Shown one piece after another: positions 34,985 through 43,421 of a DNA stretch of 64,000 bases. The notes under the pieces are model-generated. The model made no database searches. It saw only the letters and a list, made by a program, of their open reading frames with translations, and was not told the DNA's origin. The position numbers and the translations under genes are program-made. Within the stretch, counting starts at the first letter, position 1, and each line of letters begins with the position of its first letter. This DNA is from Candidatus Anammoximicrobium sp. (GTDB lineage: Bacteria > Planctomycetota > Planctomycetia > Pirellulales > Pirellulaceae): NCBI GenBank assembly GCA_012515235.1, contig JAAYYU010000113.1, positions 62,001 through 126,000 of the forward strand, given 5' to 3'.

Positions 34985-35851
34985 TTACGCGGTCGCTTGT
35001 TCGATCATGGCCAGCGTTTCGTCGATTTGTGCGGTGCTCACAAAGCCGATCGTAAAGGCGTCGACCGTGCCCAGGCCCAGGACGTACTTCAGCGACTGCA
35101 GGCGTTTCTCCGCCGAATCGAACCCCGTCTCGCCAAAGATCTTCATGCCCAGCACCCCGTGGCCGCGGTCGTGCATCTTCTTGATCTCCGCCGCCACTTT
35201 CTCCGGCGTGTCGTCCATTTTGTCGCCGAACGGATTGATCCGCACCAGGTGGACGTCGATCCAGTCGCACTCGGACGATGTGACCAGCGGCGGATATCCG
35301 TGGCAGGACACGCCGACCGCCCGGACGCGGCCCTTTTCCTTGGCCTCGTACAACACGTCCATCACGGGCCGCATGTCGGCGTCCCAGCCGCCCTTGGTCA
35401 TGCAGTGCATCAGCAGCGTGTCCAGCGTCTGCAGGCCCAGTTCCCGGCGGAAGCGTTCGATGTCTGCCTTGGCCACCTCCGGATGCTTGGCCGTGGTCTT
35501 GGTCTGGATGAAGTACTTGTCGCGGGGCACGTCCTTCAGGGCGACGGAAACCAGGTAGTGCATGCGGTAGCTATCGGCGGTGTCGATGTAGTGGAGGCCG
35601 CAGTCCAACGCGTGCCGCACCAGCTTGGTGAAGCCCGCTTCGCCCAGCGCCCGCTGTTGGCTGCCGCCTACCGTCCCCGTGCCGATGCCCAGGACCGAGG
35701 TCCGGATGCCGCTCTTGCCCAGCGTGACGATGTCCGAGCCTTTCTTCTTCGCCGGCGCGCCTTCCGCCGCCCGGCCCAACCGGTTCGTCAGCGACGCCGC
35801 TCCGGCAGCCGCCGTTCCCAACACAAACTGACGACGTGAGATGGTGGCCAT
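34985..35851 (-). CDS. Tat-exported aldo/keto reductase
   Basis: This 288-aa protein begins with a twin-arginine signal (SRRQFVLGTAAAGAASL). The AKR core follows: VLGIGTGTVGG, the Asp/Tyr of YIDTADSY, the lysine of IQTKTT and the histidine of LLMHC. VGVSCHGYPPLV and GMKIFGE are late-strand motifs. A Tat route suggests it is folded with cofactor before export. AAGGAA precedes the ATG at 35851. It is probably cotranscribed with galM downstream, suggesting sugar or keto-sugar reduction, but the substrate is unknown. Confidence 0.88.
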   Translation of the reverse strand: MATISRRQFVLGTAAAGAASLTNRLGRAAEGAPAKKKGSDIVTLGKSGIRTSVLGIGTGTVGGSQQRALGEAGFTKLVRHALDCGLHYIDTADSYRMHYLVSVALKDVPRDKYFIQTKTTAKHPEVAKADIERFRRELGLQTLDTLLMHCMTKGGWDADMRPVMDVLYEAKEKGRVRAVGVSCHGYPPLVTSSECDWIDVHLVRINPFGDKMDDTPEKVAAEIKKMHDRGHGVLGMKIFGETGFDSAEKRLQSLKYVLGLGTVDAFTIGFVSTAQIDETLAMIEQATA

Positions 35852-36194
35852 GATTGGTTCCTTTTCCTTTTTGCAAGCAGAAAGATCAGGGTGATTGGGT
35901 GATACAGGAACGATGGTCAGTGTACCAAATCAGCGCAGAAATACAGCGCGGATGGGCAAAATGGATGGGCAAAATGGATGGGCAAAATGGATGGGCAGAA
36001 TGTGAAGGCGACGCCTTGCGACGCGGTTCCGCGCACGAAGCGGCCGGTCTGCGTGGGAAGGCTTTCGCCCTGTACCCGGCGGTTCGGTCTGCTGGTAGAA
36101 TCCGCGTCAATCGTGGCTCTTCGCAGGGACGGCTGCTGCCCTGCCGGGAGCCGGTGCGAAACCGCTTGACGTCTCTTGTTCGGGGAGTGGTGCC
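35852..36194. other. Divergent intergenic region with a tandem repeat
   Basis: The 343 bp separate the Tat reductase from the DUF1080 gene. The only structure I see is the 13-bp tandem array at 35951-36002. No promoter boxes are convincing. Confidence 0.5.
35951..36002. repeat. 13-bp tandem repeat, four units
   Basis: The unit GATGGGCAAAATG repeats four times without gaps (the fourth has one A-to-G change). It lies about 100 bp upstream of the reductase start and 190 bp upstream of the DUF1080 start. Confidence 0.85.
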
Positions 36195-36917
36195 ATGCGT
36201 TGCTTGTTGCTGAATCTGGCGGCGGTCGTTCTGGCTCTGTTGTTTTGCCCGTTCCGCGCGGAGGGGGCCGCGGCGGAGGCGGCGGCGAAAGCCTGCCGAC
36301 TGATCCCCGCCGGCGGGCAGGCCGAATCGCTGGACGGCTGGAAGTCGTTTCACCAGGACCACGCCAAGACGTCGGACGTCTGGTCGTTGGACGCTCAGGG
36401 CGTGCTGCACTGCCAGGGCAGTCCGCTGGGCTACCTGTACACGGAAAAGGACTACGACAACTTCGTGCTCGAACTCGACTGGCGCTGGCCGGCCGGCAAG
36501 CAGCCGGGCAAGGGCGGCGTGCTGATCCGCACCACGGGTCCGGACAAGATCTGGCCGAAGAGCCTGGAAGCCCAAATCAACGCCGGCGACGCCGGCGATT
36601 TCTGGGGACTGGATGGCTACGTCCTGGACGGCCCCGCCGACCGCAAGAAGACGCTGGAGCATCCCCAGTTCGGCAAACTGACCAACGTCCAGAAGTCGGC
36701 CGCGGCCGAAAAGCCGGCGGGCCAATGGAACCGCTACAAGATCGTCGCCGACGGCGCCGTGGTGACGCTGGAGATCAACGGCCAAACGGTCAACCGGGCG
36801 ACCGGCTGCGAAACCGCGCCGGGCAAGATCCTGATCACCTGCGAAGGCTCGCCGATAGAATTCCGCAACGTGCAACTGCGTCCGGTGGTCAAGCCGTCAA
36901 CAGCCCCGCGGGACTGA
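36195..36917 (+). CDS. DUF1080 / 3-keto-disaccharide hydrolase-family protein, exported
   Basis: This 240-aa protein has signal MRCLLLNLAAVVLALLFCPF. The DUF1080 concanavalin-like fold is recognisable: SLDGWKSFHQD, FVLELDWRWPAGKQPGKGGV, EAQINAGDAGDFWGL, GQWNRYKIVADGAVVTLEI and GSPIEFRNVQLRP. Some members act on 3-keto-glycosides or bind glycans; many are uncharacterised. A second DUF1080 protein is at 59379. It converges with the HzsA-related gene, the two stops only 15 bp apart. Confidence 0.88.
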   Translation: MRCLLLNLAAVVLALLFCPFRAEGAAAEAAAKACRLIPAGGQAESLDGWKSFHQDHAKTSDVWSLDAQGVLHCQGSPLGYLYTEKDYDNFVLELDWRWPAGKQPGKGGVLIRTTGPDKIWPKSLEAQINAGDAGDFWGLDGYVLDGPADRKKTLEHPQFGKLTNVQKSAAAEKPAGQWNRYKIVADGAVVTLEINGQTVNRATGCETAPGKILITCEGSPIEFRNVQLRPVVKPSTAPRD

Positions 36918-36932
36918 TAGGCGTCAGCGCCG

Positions 36933-39356
36933 TCACTCCGCGCCAGCGCCGGCCGGCTGCCACCAGAAGGAACGCCAGTAGGCCTGATCGGTGGCGTAAT
37001 AGTCGATCGGCGCGTCGGGCGGCAGATCCTTGGGCAGAAACCCAAATCGCTTCATCTCGCGGAGGTAGTAGCGGTTGGGCCGGAAGCCGGGCATGTCGAA
37101 CCGTTTTTCCTGGGCCAACTGCCGCCCGCCCGCCTGGATCGCCGCGAGCAGTTTCCGGTAGTCGGCGTCGCCGGCGTCGGCAAACACGGCCGGCTGGCAG
37201 ATCCCCAAGCCGCCGGCAGCCTTTGCCAGCGGCGCCCGGAGCAGCAGCGATTTCTCCGGCCGGTCCAGATTGCACACGGTGCTGACGCGGTGCCCGTTCA
37301 ACTCCAAACCGTTCTTGCCTTGGGCGTGACAACCGGCGCAGCGCGCCGCCAGCGCCTGACCCGGCAGCGGCACGCCGTAGACGCCACAGCCCAGACTGGC
37401 GTACGTGCCGGCATAGGGCGCACTGGCGTCGATCCACAGCCGCACGGTTCTTCGCTCCTCGTCGGACAGCTTCGCCTCGTAATGGCTGCCGTCGATCAAC
37501 CGCATCAGCCGGCTGGCCGAGCTGCCGATCGAGCGCGGCGGCCGGTTCCCGACCGGTTCGTTGCGTCCGTCGGCGACGAGGTTAAAGCGACGCAGGTTGT
37601 AGTAGCTGACCGACCATTGCGGCTGGTGGTCGCCGGTCAGATCGACGCGGCCCTCGTAACGGTCCGGATTGTGGCAGCGGACGCAGTGCCGGTCCAGGAT
37701 GGGCTGGATGTCCCGCGGATAATCCGGCGGCGACAGCAATCCGGCGATGGGCGTGATGGGCGCGGGCCGGCGGCGCTTGTCTGCCAGCAACGCGGCGGCG
37801 CCGGCCTGCGGAAAGGTCTGCGTCCGCTGCTCGTGGCAACCCACACAGCCGTTGGTCTCGCCCGGCTGGACCGTCACGAAACTCTGCATCCGCTTGACCG
37901 ACAAGTCGTTCTCGTCCAAGGCGACGAAGAACAGCGACCGCATGGCCGGCACCTCGAAAAACGCCGAACCATCCGCTTCGACCGGCACCGTGCCCAGCAC
38001 GCGGGCCAGCGTGAACGTGCCGCCCAGGCTGATCGATTCCATGCCGCCGGAAAAGTGGACGGGCATGGGCAGCTGTTCCAGGACCAGCAGCTTCTTGATC
38101 TCGCCCCGCTGTACGCCGGCCATGTTGCGGCCGAAGTAGATGTCGGCCAGGAACAGGCGGCCCGTCGCTTGCGCTACGTCCACGCGCGGCGCCAGCACGC
38201 GTTCCCGATCGCGCGCCAGCAGCGGCCGCGGCTCGTGGCACTGCAGATGGCCTTCCGACTTCGGCAGCTGGTACACCAGTTCCGTCTTGCCCTGGCCGTC
38301 CATCACGAAAATGCCCTGGCGGCTGGAAACCAGGAAGCACTGCTCGGACAGCGCGTAGGGATCTCGCCAAACGGCCGGGCCTTGGCTGATCCGCCGCTCC
38401 GCCCGGCGGTCGTCCGGCCCCAACGTGGGATCGACCAGGGCGACGTGCCCCGTGTGCTCCGGCATGCCGTGTCCAGGCGAAAACGAGACCACCACCTTCT
38501 TGCTGCCGGGAACGGGTTTGGCGTCCAGCATGGCAATGCCGCCGAACGAGTTCCCATAGAACGTCATCTGCCCCGTGCCGTCCTGGTTGACGGTCCACAA
38601 ATGATGGTAATGGACCTGCGAACGGTCCACGTACTCCCAGCGCATGTACAGGATGCGGCCGTCCGGCAGCACCCAGGGCGTATTGTCGTGATCGTTGTTG
38701 CTGGACACCATGCGGACATGGCTCCCGTCGGCGTCGCACCGGTACAGCGTCGCCACGCGGCTGTACCAGCAATTGACGAACCGGCGGCAGCGGCTGGAGC
38801 AGAACACGATCCCGCCGTCCGGCAAGTAGGCCGGCTCGATGTCGTCGTCCGGGCCGTCGGTGAGCTGCTTCAACCCCGTCCCGTCGCGATGGATTTCGTA
38901 CAGGTGATACGTGCCCGTGCCGCCGCGGCGATAGGAAAACAGGATCTTCTGGCCGTCGTAGTGCACTTGCGGATCGCGCACGCCGCCCTGCGGATCGTCC
39001 AGCAGTACGGTCAGCCGGCCGGTCCGCAGGTTCAGCCGGCACAAGCGGCCACCGTCGCCGTAGCCGCGCAGCGACTCGCCGTCGACGTACGTGCCATAGG
39101 TTTTTTCCGCTGGCGGTCCGTAATCGCAGCTGTAGTACCCAAAGTTCACGTACCAGTGGTCCCGCCCCGACACGCGCACGGCAAACACGATCTCGTCCAC
39201 GCCGCGCAAGTCGCCCTCCAACATCGACCGCAGCAGCGGGCCGGGCCGATAGGCCGGGGATTGGCCAGCCGCTGCGGGAAGGACCACGGCGGCGCAGCCC
39301 CCAACGCTGGCCATCCAGAACAGCATGCCGCCCAGAGCACGGATCGAATCGCGCAT
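36933..39356 (-). CDS. HzsA-related exported protein with three haem c motifs
   Basis: This 807-aa protein has a signal peptide (RALGGMLFWMASVGGCAAVV). A TolB/WD40-like propeller (VRDPQVHYDGQKILFSYRR; IEPAYLPDGGIVFCSSR; MRWEYVDRSQ) is followed by the domain shared with relatives of hydrazine synthase alpha subunit. CxxCH motifs are CVGCH (about 504), CVRCH (about 559) and CAGCH (about 675), so it may carry three c-type haems in the periplasm. It resembles the protein at 11808 over the propeller and first haem regions but has no discoidin-like tail and one more haem site. AGGAGG precedes the ATG at 39356. A MITE-like element begins three bases further upstream. The redox partner is unknown. 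Confidence 0.83.
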   Translation of the reverse strand: MRDSIRALGGMLFWMASVGGCAAVVLPAAAGQSPAYRPGPLLRSMLEGDLRGVDEIVFAVRVSGRDHWYVNFGYYSCDYGPPAEKTYGTYVDGESLRGYGDGGRLCRLNLRTGRLTVLLDDPQGGVRDPQVHYDGQKILFSYRRGGTGTYHLYEIHRDGTGLKQLTDGPDDDIEPAYLPDGGIVFCSSRCRRFVNCWYSRVATLYRCDADGSHVRMVSSNNDHDNTPWVLPDGRILYMRWEYVDRSQVHYHHLWTVNQDGTGQMTFYGNSFGGIAMLDAKPVPGSKKVVVSFSPGHGMPEHTGHVALVDPTLGPDDRRAERRISQGPAVWRDPYALSEQCFLVSSRQGIFVMDGQGKTELVYQLPKSEGHLQCHEPRPLLARDRERVLAPRVDVAQATGRLFLADIYFGRNMAGVQRGEIKKLLVLEQLPMPVHFSGGMESISLGGTFTLARVLGTVPVEADGSAFFEVPAMRSLFFVALDENDLSVKRMQSFVTVQPGETNGCVGCHEQRTQTFPQAGAAALLADKRRRPAPITPIAGLLSPPDYPRDIQPILDRHCVRCHNPDRYEGRVDLTGDHQPQWSVSYYNLRRFNLVADGRNEPVGNRPPRSIGSSASRLMRLIDGSHYEAKLSDEERRTVRLWIDASAPYAGTYASLGCGVYGVPLPGQALAARCAGCHAQGKNGLELNGHRVSTVCNLDRPEKSLLLRAPLAKAAGGLGICQPAVFADAGDADYRKLLAAIQAGGRQLAQEKRFDMPGFRPNRYYLREMKRFGFLPKDLPPDAPIDYYATDQAYWRSFWWQPAGAGAE

Positions 39357-39372
39357 CGCCGGAGCCTCCTGC

Positions 39373-39472
39373 GCATCGTTCGAGAAATGCCTGTCGCCTC
39401 GGGGCACAGCAGCCATCCCACTCCGTAGGACGAGCGGCAATGCACGCGGGACACTTGTTTCTCGCACGATGC
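39373..39472. mobile_element. MITE-like element 1, 100 bp
   Basis: The terminal inverted repeats are GCATCGTTCGAGAAA (39373-39387) and TTTCTCGCACGATGC (39458-39472), 14 of 15 paired. The left end continues CTGTC and the right end is preceded by CACTTG, as in element 2. There is no coding capacity. It abuts the ribosome-binding site of the HzsA-related gene. Confidence 0.65.
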
Positions 39473-39717
39473 TTACGGGTTGGTTGCTTTCCAGCCGGCG
39501 TCCGCCGGCCGGGACTGACGGAATCGTGAGGCGTCGTCGTCAGGGTCTTCCGCGGTTGCCAAACCGCCGTTGAACTCTGTGTCGCCGCATGACTTGGCGA
39601 CGCCAAACGCCGGCATTCTAGTTTCGCACGGCGCCCGCCGCAATTGCGCCCAGGGGGTCTCGCTGCCATTCAGACGCAAGCGGCCGGCCGGGCGGCCGAT
39701 GTGGCGGCGTCGGATTA

Positions 39718-39847
39718 GCACCGTTCGAGAAATCACTGTCCGGTGACCAACAGGCGGCAAGGCGCTAGCCGCCGGTCTTGCGGCCAATCCGCGCGACCGG
39801 GAACCGGTGGCTAGCGCCAGTCCGCTCACTTGTTTCTCGAACGATGT
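39718..39847. mobile_element. MITE-like element 2, 130 bp
   Basis: The terminal repeats are GCACCGTTCGAGAAA (39718-39732) and TTTCTCGAACGATGT (39833-39847). An inner inverted repeat, GGCGCTAGCCGCCGGT (39761-39776) with ACCGGTGGCTAGCGCC (39803-39818), pairs at 15 of 16 positions, so the whole element can fold into a long hairpin. Confidence 0.7.
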
Positions 39848-39863
39848 TTAGCGGGCCCTGTTC

Positions 39864-39891
39864 TTGCCGTCTGGACCACACTTGGTAAAGT
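39864..39891 (+). promoter_or_regulatory. Possible promoter of the three-gene cassette
   Basis: TTGCCG (39864-39869), 16 bp, then TAAAGT (39886-39891) gives four of six matches to each sigma-70 box. It lies just outside MITE-like element 2 and about 110 bp upstream of the chosen start. Confidence 0.28.
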
Positions 39892-40000
39892 GTTCCTGGG
39901 AACCCTCGGAAATCGCGCAAGCGGAGGTTTTGTCGGAGAACACGGAAATGCCTATCCGTTGACTCCCCGACGCGCCTTTGATCCCGTGGAGTGCGAGAAG

Positions 40001-40900
40001 ATGTTTGGGCAGGCGACAGTCGCCGACGCAAAGCTAGAAGCTTGGCTGGATCTGCTGCGCCAAGCCGAACCAACCACCCGCCGTGGCGCATTGATCGAAC
40101 GCAACCTGCGGGACGACGCCAACGTATGCCCCGCCCTCCAACAAGACCTGCGCGATTTCGTGGCCGCCCAGTCGCCGGCCGCCACGCCCGATGATGCAGC
40201 CGAGCAGTACGAGCGATTTCTGCAGGATTTGCACCAGGACGGCCCACCCTGTCAGCACCCGGACAACATTGTCAATCAAATCCCAACGGCGCCGCCCCCA
40301 AGGCTCGCCCGCTCGGTCGATGGGGACGCCTTCCTGAAGTACAACTATCTGCCTGCCAACAATCGGAAGGTGCCCAGGTATCACCGGGCAAGTCCATCGG
40401 TAAAGACCAAGATTCGGCTTCGAGAACTTCAGAGGCGGGGAGTTCAAACCGCCGCCTTGCGCGGTTCGATCGGCAGATCCGTTGTTTTCGCTACATCGGA
40501 TAGCGTCGCTACGCGGTATCAGGCCGGCACGTTGGCCGCTGACGGCGTCAGGGACCGATTGGGTTTGGACGATCCGGTCCCCTACGGCCGAGACCAGTTT
40601 ATGGTAATCTATGTCTATGAGGTTGCTCGAGTCGCCGATGGTGCGTTCTACCGTCCGACCGTGCTGGACGCGGGCTGGAAAGGCTCGGCAATCGCCTTCC
40701 TGCCCTCGCCTCCGGGCCCCGCGCGACCCGGGCAGACCCAGGACTTGGCGACGGGACTGCCGGCAGAGCCGGAAGTCCTGCACGCCGTTTTTCCGGCCGC
40801 CCAGGTCCAGGAGATTGTGGTCGCAGGTCCTCTGACGCAGGACCCGTCGAATCATTACAAAACCGTCCGCTTGGCGGCCGTTGCGGCCGCATCACCATGA
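40001..40900 (+). CDS. Cassette gene 1: unknown protein, 299 aa
   Basis: I do not recognise the family. The ATG at 40001 is chosen because GGAG lies eight bases upstream; the frame stays open back to 39830 (TTG), which would start inside a repeat element. Residues 1-80 are helical and charged (AWLDLLRQAEPTTRRGALIE), possibly a small adaptor or effector-associated domain. The remainder (about 110-299) is beta-rich, with IGRSVVFATSDSVATRYQAG and FMVIYVYEVARV. No signal peptide, so cytoplasmic. Its TGA overlaps the ATG of the next gene (ATGA), which implies translational coupling and a shared function. In such cassettes the lead gene can be the effector, but no catalytic motif is evident. Confidence 0.68.
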   Translation: MFGQATVADAKLEAWLDLLRQAEPTTRRGALIERNLRDDANVCPALQQDLRDFVAAQSPAATPDDAAEQYERFLQDLHQDGPPCQHPDNIVNQIPTAPPPRLARSVDGDAFLKYNYLPANNRKVPRYHRASPSVKTKIRLRELQRRGVQTAALRGSIGRSVVFATSDSVATRYQAGTLAADGVRDRLGLDDPVPYGRDQFMVIYVYEVARVADGAFYRPTVLDAGWKGSAIAFLPSPPGPARPGQTQDLATGLPAEPEVLHAVFPAAQVQEIVVAGPLTQDPSNHYKTVRLAAVAAASP

Positions 40901-41778
40901 ACATCGAGCGCCTTCAATCCATCATCCGCACCAGCAACAAGACGGAACTCGTTCGCCGTTTGGCGGCCGACTTGGACCGCCCCAGTCCGCTGATCGGCGC
41001 CGAAGGGCCACCGGACCAGCCGGGGCCGGAGGAGCCGTACATCCGGGCGCTGGCAGACCCGGAGGGGTCTGGGCTCGCGCAGCGGTTGGCCGACGCCCTG
41101 CAGGTCCTGCTCCTGGAAGAAGCCGGGCAAATCGCCAAGACGGGCCACGTCCCGCGGCCGCTGTTGTTGTACAACGTTCTTTCCCTGTTGGAGGCCGTGC
41201 GGTTGCCGGGACTGGAGGAGTTGTTACAGATCCTCCGCCGGTACGAACAGCCGCTGGCCGCGGCGCTGGCCGATCAGCATGACGATTTGTACGCCCAGCT
41301 GCTGCTGGCCCACGCTGTCAACCAGCATGGGTCTGTGGAGGATCTTCGATTCTGGCTGAGTCTGCTGGATCACGACAACGTGCATTATGTCAACGCAGGA
41401 GTGGTCGGACTGCGCGAATCCGGTGCCCGCAACGCCCTGCGCTACCTGGAACAGGTGAAGGCGGCTCATCAGCGACACCCGGAAGTGGGCTCCTTTGACG
41501 ATGAGGTGATGTTGTTGTTGGACACGTACCCGGATTTCAACTGGGCCTCGACGGCTGGCGAGTACGTGCTGGACGAAGAGACGAAGGCCCTGATTCAGTC
41601 GCACGACCGCGACCGCTACCGGCCAGACGTAGACGAGTTGACGGGACCTGCCGCCGAAGCGATCCGGCGCGCCGGCAAAGTGGACCAGGTCCGCAAGTCG
41701 CGTGAAAATTGGCGTGGCCCGCCGCCAGCGCTGGCGCTGCTGGGAAGGGCCAACGGCGCCGGTCTTGTGGGCGCGTGA
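40897..41778 (+). CDS. Cassette gene 2: helical (HEAT-like) protein, 293 aa
   Basis: No family is recognised. The protein is almost entirely helical, with repeats of 30-40 residues (LLYNVLSLLEAVRLPGLEEL; LYAQLLLAHAVNQHGSVEDL; YVNAGVVGLRESGARNALRY) that fit a HEAT/ARM-like superhelix. The C-terminal part carries a charged DRDRYRPDVDEL segment. It overlaps the previous gene by 4 bp and ends 21 bp before the ATPase, so the three are one operon. A scaffold or sensor role alongside the ATPase is inference. Confidence 0.7.
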   Translation: MNIERLQSIIRTSNKTELVRRLAADLDRPSPLIGAEGPPDQPGPEEPYIRALADPEGSGLAQRLADALQVLLLEEAGQIAKTGHVPRPLLLYNVLSLLEAVRLPGLEELLQILRRYEQPLAAALADQHDDLYAQLLLAHAVNQHGSVEDLRFWLSLLDHDNVHYVNAGVVGLRESGARNALRYLEQVKAAHQRHPEVGSFDDEVMLLLDTYPDFNWASTAGEYVLDEETKALIQSHDRDRYRPDVDELTGPAAEAIRRAGKVDQVRKSRENWRGPPPALALLGRANGAGLVGA

Positions 41779-41799
41779 CCAGGGGAACGGCAGTCAAGC

Positions 41800-43332
41800 A
41801 TGCTAACCACCACTTTCTATTCGTTTCGCGGCGGCGTGGGCCGCACGATGGCGCTGGCCAACGTGGCCGCGTATCTGGCCCGCAGCGGGCTGAACGTGCT
41901 GCTGGTCGATTTCGACCTGGAAGCGCCCGGATTGTCGCTGATGCCGGAGTTCCGGCCGGAGGCGCCGCCGGAGTCGGAGGAGGGCTTGGTCGGCTTTCTC
42001 CGCGCCGGGCTGGAAGATCGCCAACTGCCGGCGCTGCAGTCGTTGTGCTACGAGCCGGTCTTGGCTGCCCAACTCCGCGCCGAACAGCCCAAGATCGGCG
42101 CACTTCACGTCTTGCCGGCCGACGCTCGCGCCGGCACGGATCGGCAGTACGACCTGGCTCGCCTGCACCTCGAACGGCTTTACGAGACTCAGAGCCGATC
42201 GCTCGTGATCGACGTCCTGAAGGTCCAGATCGAGCAGCAGTTCCGGCCCGACTACGTGCTGGTCGACTCGCGGACCGGGCTGACCGACGTGGGCGGCATC
42301 TGCACCGTACACTTGGCCGATCTGCTGGTCATCGTTTCGGGGCTGAACGAGCAGAACATCGAAGGGACACGACTGGCGGTCGAGCGGCTCCAGCGGGCCC
42401 GCAAGGACTTTGCGGACAACGTGCTGTTTGTAATCTCGCCAGTCCCGGTCGGCGAAGAGGAATTGAAGGCCAAACGCCTGGCCGTCGCGGCGAAACGATT
42501 CGCGCAGGCCATGCAGACTTCCCGCGATTTGACACGCGACCTGTTGATGGTCCCCTATCATCCGCAACTCGCGCTGAGCGAAGGCAGCTTCGTCTTCCAC
42601 CACCCCCAGTCGCCCCTAGCCGGCGCATTCCGACGGATCGCCGAAGCCATCCGCGATCGCAATCCGGCGGACTTGCCCAAACGGTTTGACCGCTTGATGC
42701 GGCGGATCGAGCGGGGCGACCAGCGGGCGTTTCCGGAGTTGTTCGAGTTGGCCGAGACCGAGTCCGCGCCGCGCGACGCCCGCATGATGGCCGCCTCCGT
42801 GCGTTTCGGAGCGCAGGAATACGAACCCGCGGCCCGCCTGCTCGAAGCCGTCGTGGCGGACAACGCGGAGGACCAAGAGGCGTTGGATTTCTTGGGCACC
42901 GTGCTTTCCGACCAGGCGAAGACGAAGACGGGTGCGGAAGCGGACGGGCTGTTTGCCCAGGCGGGCGAGAAATACGCCGCCGCGGTGCGGATCAAGCCGG
43001 ACATGCACGAGGCGCTTTCCAACTGGGGGACTGCCCTTTCGGCCCAGGCGAAGACGAAGACGGGTGCGGAAGCGGACGGGCTGTTTGCCCAGGCAGAGGA
43101 AAAGTTGTTGGCTGCCGAGCAGCTACGCGCTGGTGCCGGAGCGTACAATCTCGCCTGCGTGGCTGCCCTGCGTGGCGATCATGAGAAGTGCCGCGAATGG
43201 CTCGAACGTGCGCTTGCGGCCGGCACGCTGCCGTCCCGCGAACATCTAATGACCGACACCGATCTGAAATCTGTTCGCAACGACGCGTGGTTCGCAGAAC
43301 TACTTGCGTCCGCCCAAGCCGGGGCGGACTGA
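41800..43332 (+). CDS. Cassette gene 3: KGGVGR-variant ParA/MinD-like ATPase with C-terminal TPRs
   Basis: This 510-aa cytoplasmic protein begins with a deviant Walker A, FYSFRGGVGRTMALANVA (FRGGVGRT at 9-16), where Arg replaces the lysine of KGGVGKT. VLLVDFDLEAPGLSL is the A'-type aspartate motif and YVLVDSRTGLTDVG the Walker B region. The ATPase domain ends near residue 285. The C-terminal 200 residues are TPR-like, including two almost identical units ending QAKTKTGAEADGLFAQA. ATPases with this variant loop are often found beside TIR, caspase-like or other effector genes in predicted conflict or signalling systems. Here the partners are the two unknown proteins upstream. GGGGAA precedes the ATG weakly. 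Confidence 0.85.
   Translation: MLTTTFYSFRGGVGRTMALANVAAYLARSGLNVLLVDFDLEAPGLSLMPEFRPEAPPESEEGLVGFLRAGLEDRQLPALQSLCYEPVLAAQLRAEQPKIGALHVLPADARAGTDRQYDLARLHLERLYETQSRSLVIDVLKVQIEQQFRPDYVLVDSRTGLTDVGGICTVHLADLLVIVSGLNEQNIEGTRLAVERLQRARKDFADNVLFVISPVPVGEEELKAKRLAVAAKRFAQAMQTSRDLTRDLLMVPYHPQLALSEGSFVFHHPQSPLAGAFRRIAEAIRDRNPADLPKRFDRLMRRIERGDQRAFPELFELAETESAPRDARMMAASVRFGAQEYEPAARLLEAVVADNAEDQEALDFLGTVLSDQAKTKTGAEADGLFAQAGEKYAAAVRIKPDMHEALSNWGTALSAQAKTKTGAEADGLFAQAEEKLLAAEQLRAGAGAYNLACVAALRGDHEKCREWLERALAAGTLPSREHLMTDTDLKSVRNDAWFAELLASAQAGAD
42912..43094 (+). repeat. 51-bp identical direct repeat inside the TPR region
   Basis: 42912-42962 and 43044-43094 are identical over 51 bp, 132 bp (44 codons) apart, and encode QAKTKTGAEADGLFAQA twice. 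Identity at third codon positions points to recent duplication or gene conversion. Confidence 0.85.
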
Positions 43333-43421
43333 ACGACCCCGGCCGCGGCCCGGACGGCAGCGCAAGAGCAAAGGTGCGCTGCCCCGAATTCACGGCGTCC
43401 TATCAACCGCGGAGTGAAATC

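Larger units (their letters stand above)
39357..40000. other. Intergenic region with two MITE-like elements
   Basis: This 644-bp region between divergent genes contains two elements with the same terminal inverted repeats (39373-39472, 39718-39847) and a possible promoter for the cassette downstream. Short frames inside have no ribosome-binding sites. Confidence 0.6.

Noticed and set aside
35951..36002. CRISPR-like array
   Set aside because: The units are 13 bp and contiguous, with no spacers.
39473..39829. 118-codon minus-strand frame between the MITE-like elements
   Set aside because: It overlaps repeat sequence, has no ribosome-binding site and no coding-like composition.
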